DNA of 64,000 nucleotides, taken from positions 945,501-1,009,500 of the forward strand of contig WAEK01000001.1 of the NCBI GenBank assembly GCA_011634665.1, read 5' to 3'. Each line of letters begins with the position of its first letter. Positions within the stretch are counted from its first letter, which is position 1. Positions 57,786 to 64,000 of the stretch are shown piece after piece. Under the pieces are notes generated by a model. That model was not told the origin of the DNA. It did no database searches and saw nothing but the letters and a program-made list of their open reading frames with translations. Made by a program: the position numbers and the translations under genes. The stretch comes from Mortierella sp. BCC40632. Its lineage: Eukaryota; Mortierellomycota; Mortierellomycetes; Mortierellales; Mortierellaceae.

Positions 57786-59480
57786 TACATTATCCAGAAG
57801 ACTGCTGAAAGACTAATGGTGGCATCCCATGTTAAGCTGTATAAAAAAAAAAGAAAAAAAAGGGAGAGGGAGGGACAAGCCACTTTGTAAACTACAAAAT
57901 TTGGAACTAGGGACTAATCAAGCAATTAGCGACTGGTGTTCATGTTGACAGGACCTGAAAGGTCGAAATTGGATCCTTGGTCTTTTTATCTTCTTCCCTC
58001 TCTTCCTCCTCTTGTCTCCTCGGCGCTCTCTTAGCCCAACCCTAGAGTGGTGAACCCAGAGATTGCAATGTTCATACTCCGTCTCGAGGCCGCACCATCT
58101 ATCCGGCAGCAAAGAAGGTTGCTCTCGACTGTACCATGGATCCGTATCATCTTAGGCTTGCCATCGGTCAGTCTATACTGGCGCGCGAGCTTCGTCCTCT
58201 GAAAGCACAAATGGCAAGTTTTCAAAGTCGCGAATTCATCCGAGATACACACCACGCTGCGTTGCCTTGCTTCGCACGGATCTTGGTGCCCCGCCCCGCC
58301 CCCCTCTCTTCCTGCAGGCGTAGCCTCCCAAGGGCGATCCGACGGTAGACACCACCGCACCCACAAATCCAACATATCGCACATCAGGTGGAGTCTTCGT
58401 ACAGTAGCCTAGGTGATAGGCCCTTGGCAAGGATTGTTACTGAAACTTGTACCAGCAACGGCGGTTGTAGTAACTGCCGTCTTGTCTCGCCTTGTGCTTG
58501 AGATTGGCACCTTGGCCCCGGCGAGCATCCAGGTCCAATACTTCAAGACCTTTCTCGCTTGTGCTCATGTATCCTCCAGCTTCCCACGCCCTTCCAGTGC
58601 ACTCTGCCTAAACACGCGTGTGGCAACGGTTGCCAATAAGCACAGGGGGGGGGATGGCTCGCATTGGGAAAGGGGCATGCTGGCCAAGACGTACTTGCTA
58701 TTCCATAAGAATGAGACAAAGATTCGCAATTGAGGACTACATCACACTGTCTTCCCCCTCAACCCCAACCCCGCCTTGCCACTGTTATCCCCTCGAAAGA
58801 TAGCCACGTCGTTGGAAGTTCAGACCGCACAGGAGATCCAAGTGGCCCTTGGCAATGACGATCGCAAGACCAATGAGTAGGCCGGCGGTTTTTTTTGGCT
58901 GGCCCACCAACAAGACTTGACTTACCTGGGCTGAGAGATCTAGGCACTCGAATGCTTGCTCTCAAGATGGCAAAACGCATCAGCAAGTTGCGGACAATAT
59001 CCTTGCAGGAGGTGGGGTGTTGTAGTGTAGTAAATGCGCTTAGAAGATCTTCCAGTCGGGGGGTGTATAAAAGGCACCCCCCTGAAGCATTTTTATAAAG
59101 TCAATTTTTTTTTTTTTTTTTTTTTTTCGATCTGTTAGTTTAAATATTTGCCATCTGGAACAGACCCTGCAGCAAGATATTGCTGATTTACGAGTCTTTT
59201 TGTATTACTTTGTTCCCTTCTTTTTCTTCCTCCAATGGAAAGACAGAGATGCGCATTAGTTGGCTTGTCCCCCTTGTCCCCCTTCCCAATCGGGTCTAAC
59301 AACCATGCCTGCCAAGCGGTGCAAGTCGTTTCCCTTCGTGATTGTTCACTATTCTGCAGTGTCTCCCCTTTATCTGTTTCTTGAGCTCGTTTGTATACTG
59401 CAAGTATTTTCTTTTACTATTAGCATGCCTCTCATATGAATCTTTACCCATGCAATGAAAGATCCCTTACTAGCGCACAA
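57786..59480. other. Degraded region with Fanzor-like remnant
   Basis: No intact gene. It includes the Fanzor-like fragment on the minus strand. Nearby minus-strand frames of coding-like composition (such as one around 58430-58590 reading GYMSTSEKGLEVLDLDARR and ending in a stop) could be upstream pieces of the same element. A T23 tract lies at 59105-59127. Confidence 0.5.
58031..58384 (-). pseudogene. Decayed Fanzor (eukaryotic TnpB-like) C-terminal fragment
   Basis: The minus-strand frame reads ...SVVCISDEFATLKTCHLCF, then QRTKLARQYRLTDGKPK and RIHGTVESNLLCC, ending SRRSMNIAISG. This follows the TnpB/Fanzor order: a DE-x-x-T-x-K-x-C strand, a CxxC zinc-ribbon half, a second Cys pair, then the RuvC-III helix (normally S/N-R-D-x-N-A-x-x-N-I). 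Here the Asp of the RDxN motif is replaced, the spacing is one residue short and the second Cys pair is collapsed to LLCC, so the nuclease site is dead. N-terminal RuvC motifs were not found intact. Fanzors are transposon-encoded RNA-guided nucleases in many fungi. The assignment is from motif memory and needs a profile search. Confidence 0.5.
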
Positions 59481-59496
59481 TGTTAAGTCGCTACGT

Positions 59497-59938
59497 TGTT
59501 TTCCTCTTTGTAGGAGCAAAAGAATTTACCAAGGCCAAGAAGCATATTCGGAGCAGAACGTTATGCAGCTGTGGAAAGATACGCTGGTAGCCCTGAGTGA
59601 TGGAATCCCTCGGTTCAAAATGTAAGTCAGGCGAGCTATCGTTCATATAGCTGTAAAGGATCTGACGCGTTTCTTCATTTGCCACTTGGAGTATTATCCA
59701 TTCCGATTTTGACAACTCACAAACTGACTATAATAGGGAGAAGAAGATCTGCTTGGCTACGCAGGTAACCCAGAAAGATCTTCAGGAGCGATTCGATATT
59801 GTAGGCGAGATGACTGAGGCCGGTGGGTGGGTCTGCAGCGATTTGGAGCTCCTCAACAGCGAGGTCAAGTTCAATGAATCAGGAGTTGCATGCGCTAGTA
59901 CTGTATCTCACGGGCGAGCCAGGTCGGGCTGAAGGTTT
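59497..59938 (+). pseudogene. Two-exon gene fragment, family not recognised
   Basis: After an acceptor (TTTGTAG at about 59514) the frame reads SKRIYQGQEAYSEQNVMQLW, then KDTLVALSDGIPRFK, to a donor AT|GTAAGT at about 59620. It joins in phase at about 59737 (TAATAG) to MEKKICLATQVTQKDLQERF, then DIVGEMTEAGGWVCSDLELL, then NSEVKFNESG. The frame then runs into a GC-rich foldback repeat and stops at 59932. Splice signals and composition look like genuine former coding sequence, but no start exon and no natural end are present. The fragment may have been captured or cut by the repeat insertion. Confidence 0.4.
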
Positions 59939-60048
59939 GGCTCGGCTCGACCCGAATTTTTTTTTAATCAAAACTCGAGCCAGCCCGACTCGACCTGGCC
60001 TTAATCGGGTTCAAAACAAGGTGGCTCGAGCTGGCCCGCATGGGTAGT
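59908..60048. repeat. GAGCC/GGCTC-rich foldback element
   Basis: Imperfect inverted arms: GGGCGAGCCAGGTCGGGCT and GGCTCGGCTCGACCCGAA on the left are matched by CGAGCCAGCCCGACTCGACC and GGTGGCTCGAGCTGGCCCGC on the right, around a T9AAT centre near 59960. No coding capacity. It has the look of a small non-autonomous inverted-repeat element (MITE-like). Confidence 0.65.
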
Positions 60049-62029
60049 GCATAAAAAGGAATTGCGAGGAAAATGTACGCAAGGCTGGAGTACGTCACAC
60101 AACAGTTGATGCCAGGCTTAATCTAAACTTTCGCCAGTATGCTGAGCCTCTATCCAGCATCTAGCTAAGGCTGTTGGTACATGGAGCCAGTGGCCACATA
60201 AAGTAGACATGGCTAACGAAAGGCTACTACCCTTAGATGGTAGCCTCGGCCCACAGATATGTCTTTGCCTTCGTGGCTAACACTTCCAAAGTATTGCCAA
60301 AAAAAAAAAAAAAAAAAAAAAAAAATCTCATGTACGATTAAACAAGAACCTTTGGCCATGGTGAGGCTGCCGTGGAAAAGTTTCCTATTATCAATTAATC
60401 CCTCTTTTGGCTTTCTTAGTGCCTGGATCTCCACTCTCCATCCCGCTGTCCATGTGCGTGGTTAAATTGGTAGGAGAAGGGGATTGCCTCCAGGGGCACC
60501 TTTTTACGAGTTCTATTCTTTCTCTCCTCACATCCCTAGTCTCTCCGCATTTGTTCTATTCGCTTGATTTTCTGCACACCTTTCGTCGCCTACCAGTCCA
60601 CCTCGTATTCTCATACATTCCAGCCATTCAGTAATATGTACAATCACACCATCTAAATCCTCAGCATGAGCCAGGTTCAAGGCACTGTGTCCCCTGGCTA
60701 ACCTAGCATCCAGTCTCAGAGCGTGTCCTATCTCACAGCCCCCGACGTTTTTTATGAGGATAGTATAGGTGGGTAACATTGTTAACGTTGATTTTCATTT
60801 CTAGGCATCGCCGCAATGTTGTGCGGATAAAACTGGAAGTGATATTCCCGCATCTAACAATGGAACTGCGGCAGAAATCTTGATCCCATAATACGTAGGA
60901 CTACTGTGTATTGAGAAAGGAAGAACAGCCACTCTATTTCTTTTCTATTGATTTTTGAGTGTGCAAAAGAACAAAGGGAGAGAGGGAGAAGGGAGGGAGA
61001 ACTGCAAGGAAGAGCGAGTCCAGTGAGAGGCTATTCCTAAGGCAAGAGGATGTTTGACTAGTTCACCCCACACACAAGTCTGGTGAAGAAGCCTGTATCT
61101 CAATGATCCGGAGACTCTGGTTCATCTGAATTGCATGGTAGCGCGCCAAGGAAGGTGAGGGGAGACATGAGCACCTTGCCAGGCAGAGAGAGACAGGCCA
61201 CATCTCTCGGCGAAGAAGAAGAATAGTACATTGGCTATGTTCTTCTTTAAGTCTTGAGTCTTGCCATTCGTAAATCATAGACTCGAGTAGGAAGCACTAC
61301 ACAAAAGATCACTCCCAAAAGAACGTTGCAAGAGAAAAAAAGATCTAAAGAACAAGTATATAATCGGCGATACCAAACTACCACATTCGGCCAACACACT
61401 AAACACTGGTCGCGCTTTAGTATACGCGAAGGCAGAGACGAATCCGTCAGTGACCGCAAACGGCTGTTGTGCCTGGAGGTTTAGAAACCAGCACTAAGAT
61501 TCTCAATGGTCAGCTCTGCCTTAGGACTAGAAGGGTAGTGGTGGCAGGCCACTTTTAAAGTAAGACAAGGCTAGCCGGGAATGCAGGATACTCCAAATTC
61601 CGTCTTGGACATCACAAATCCATGAAGCTGACTACTGCTCCTATTGTCAGATGGAATGCATGAAGGGCTGGCCAGTTGTTCTGAGAACATTCTTCAATAG
61701 CGCATATTATCTGGAGGGGCTAACATGTTTGCTATGCACTCCTGTATATCTTGTCACGTGGACTATATGAACAATCGACTGTGCTGCGTGTTGTGAAAAA
61801 TAAAATTTTTGCCAGCAGTAGCAGACAGTGTGTGGGTGTGTGTGGTGTGTAGGGTTCAGGGCGGTGGGTGGATGACTTTCAAAGGATGACAAGCCGCGAT
61901 TGATCATCTCTCTCTTTTGAAGTCTTTGGCCGACGAGTTTGCCTCATTGCCTCGCTAGAATCCAGCACTCTCCGCCGAGCACGTCAGCAGCGATCCCCTC
62001 TCTCTCCCCCTGCGCCCCAATCTGCAACC
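60049..62029. other. Intergenic region before eIF3e
   Basis: About 2 kb with A27 at 60299-60325, a short minus-strand frame at 60528-60779 containing an ankyrin-like stretch (ARGHSALNLAHAEDLDGV), AT-rich DNA and a (GT)n-type tract near 61827-61850. No supported gene. The last 130 bp (61925-62029) are TC-rich and likely the eIF3e leader. Confidence 0.5.
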
Positions 62030-64000
62030 ATGTCGGCCCAGCACGATCTCACCTCGAAGATGATCCCCTTCTTGGATCTTCATCTCGTCTTCCCCTTGCT
62101 CGAATTCCTCGAGATCAACGAAGTAATGTGCCTGATCATCAATGATCTACGCTTGCGCCCCTATCCCATGCCGCCTGCACTAGAACCGGATCCAGGACGC
62201 TCAGCATTGTCCCTTGTCAATGTTGATCCCGCCTCGATCGACTTTGTCTGCTATCACCCTTGCTAACGTGATCGATCTATTCCCCTGCACTCCTTACACT
62301 TGTCTCGACAACTATCTTTATATTTTCTCATATAGCTCTTCTACACTCCCAGCACCGTGCTGGAGGCCCGTTATGAGCTCGCCTTGAAGACCAACATGAT
62401 CGACTTTATCGAGAAGCTCAACGGCGAGTTGAAGGATGCTGGCGTTACTCCCGCTGGTGAGTACATGGGCGCGTCCATCCGTGGGAGAGGATGGGAGGAA
62501 AACTATCGAATTGGTTGACACTCGAGAGGGTCTATCATGTCTCTCTTGTCACTGCATACTAATACGAATACGACATATTGTTCTGATCACTAGCCATTGA
62601 ACTTGGCAAGAAGCGCGAGGAGATCTTGGAACAGTTCCAGAACCAGCAGGCTGAAGCTCAGAAGGTCATGGATGTCATCGAGAACCCCGATGTTATTGCT
62701 GCTCTCCGTCAGGACAAGCTCCAGAACTTGCAGTTCTTGCGGGAAAACTATGGCGTATGTTGTCCTAGTTGAAAAAAAAAAAAAAAAGATCGCCTTTGCC
62801 CAGTCTTCCGAACCCCTGCTCTTTTGCTTTCATTTCTTTCTTGCCTTCCATGTCGTTTTTTTTAACACATATTTTTATATTTGTCGATCATTAGATGACC
62901 CCTGAGATGATCCAGACCCTCTACAAGTTTGGTCAGTTCCAGTACAGCTGCGGTAACTATGGTGGTGCCGCCGATATGTTGTACCATTACCGTGTTCTGG
63001 TATGTGACTCCAACATCATGTTATGACCATCTTGTTTCTGCCTCGCTTCTCTCGCATTTTTTTTCCCCTTCCCATGCTGCGGTAAGCGGATAAAATTCTA
63101 ACAGAAATTCATGGTAATCCTACTGTCTCGTTGTAGTCGACTGACGATGTCCATGGACTCTCTGCCCTCTGGGGCAAGTTGGCCTCGGAAATCTTGGTCG
63201 GAAACTGGGAGGTTGCTTTCGAGGCTGTCCAGGAATTGAAGGACAACATTGACAAGACGGTAAGCGCACGGGATCAAGTTCTCTGAGAAACTCGGGCTCA
63301 TTCAAATGGAAAAGCGACTGCGAACAGACCACCCTGGACAAATATATAAAAAAGTCGCACGATATTAACCGTCGGGCCTGCTTCTCTCTCACACACCTAT
63401 ACGAATATGAATAGCATTTCGCCTCGGCTCTTCATCAGCTGGAGCAGCGCACCTGGTTCCTTCACTGGTCCTTGTTCGTTTTCTTCAACCACCCCAAGGG
63501 CCGTGATGCTGTCATTGACCTGTTCTTCCAACCTCAGTATATCAACACGATCCAGACTTCTTGCCCATGGATCCTCCGCTACCTCACAGCTGCTGTTATC
63601 ACCAACAGGCGTCGCAAGAACTTGCTCAAGGATCTCGTCAAGATCATTGAGCAAGAGTCGTACCAGTACCGCGACCCTGTCACAGAGTTTGTTGAGGCCC
63701 TCTATGTCAACTTTGACTTTGACCTTGCCAAGCAGAAGCTTGTCGAGTGCGAGGAGGTTCTTGAGAACGACTTCTTCTTGGTTGCTGTCCAGGAGGACTT
63801 TATTCAGAATGCTCGCTGCTTCATCTCGGAGACTTATTGCCGTATCCACCAAAAGATCGACATTTCGGAGCTCAGCCAGACCCTGAACATGTCAAAGGAG
63901 GAGGGTGAGAAGTGGATTGTCAACTTGATCCGGGATACTCGCGTCGATGCCAAGATTGACTACCAGGAGAACACTGTCGTCATGAACACCAACCCAACAT
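62030..64000 (+). CDS. INT6: Eukaryotic translation initiation factor 3 subunit e (Int6), C-terminus beyond window
   Basis: Exons 62030-62122, 62336-62456, 62594-62754, 62895-62999, 63137-63259 and 63415 to the edge. All GT-AG and in phase. The N-terminus [23 protein letters not shown] is the eIF3e signature. [34 protein letters not shown] and [20 protein letters not shown] follow, then [20 protein letters not shown] and [17 protein letters not shown]. The PCI domain begins around [19 protein letters not shown] and runs to [15 protein letters not shown] near the edge. Subunit e is part of the PCI/MPN octamer core of eIF3, which scaffolds the 43S pre-initiation complex. Many filamentous fungi keep it although budding yeast lacks it. 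Nothing looks broken; about 60-80 residues are probably missing at the edge. Confidence 0.96.

Noticed and set aside
1..64000. tRNA, rRNA and CRISPR arrays
   Set aside because: No tRNA A/B-box pair with cloverleaf potential, no rRNA-like sequence and no regularly spaced identical repeats with unique spacers were noticed by eye. A dedicated scan was not possible.

Overview
The window is nuclear DNA from a filamentous fungus. Most genes carry short GT-AG introns (about 80-130 nt), intergenic spaces are compact, and 5' leaders are pyrimidine-rich. The gene mix fits an early-diverging lineage: a class C (GABA-B-like) GPCR, an EPG5-like autophagy tether, Sla2 with a C-terminal I/LWEQ module, and a Fanzor-like remnant. 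Mortierellomycota is the best guess, from gene content and codon use only; no marker was searched.

Layout. 1-8840 (-) is the N-terminal 2,859 codons of a giant disordered protein with repeated acidic-Trp motifs, possibly Sec16-like, cut by the window edge. 9744-10046 (+) is a small intronless gene. 10924-13009 (+) is a type-B carboxylesterase that converges, with overlapping stop codons, on a four-TM protein (13006-14478, -). 15461-19706 (+) is Sla2/End4. 20392-21097 (-) is an EF-hand protein and 21440-23648 (-) a PIG-L family deacetylase, which is divergent from pyridoxal kinase (24502-26075, +). 27079-35079 (+) is a 17-exon class C GPCR with a roughly 1,200-residue cytoplasmic tail that appears to carry a split PH-like domain. 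35286-44481 (+) is a 2,968-aa EPG5-like protein.

From about 44.5 to 62 kb the DNA changes character. It holds stacked minisatellites, homopolymer tracts, a polyQ/polySer/triplicated-repeat protein (48152-50565, -), a (QQY)n tract, an RRN6-like RNA polymerase I factor (53095-57785, -), a decayed Fanzor-like fragment (58031-58384, -), a two-exon gene fragment (about 59497-59938, +) and a GAGCC-rich foldback repeat. The last 2 kb returns to conserved coding sequence with eIF3 subunit e (62030 to the edge, +).

Functionally the window is a housekeeping mix: endocytosis and actin (Sla2), possible ER-exit or vesicle coat scaffolding, autophagosome maturation (EPG5), vitamin B6 salvage, rRNA transcription (RRN6) and translation initiation (eIF3e). 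A large sensory receptor and one repeat-rich accessory interval add to it. Exon joins were checked by reading frame and splice dinucleotides. Family names come from recognised motifs, not from any search.
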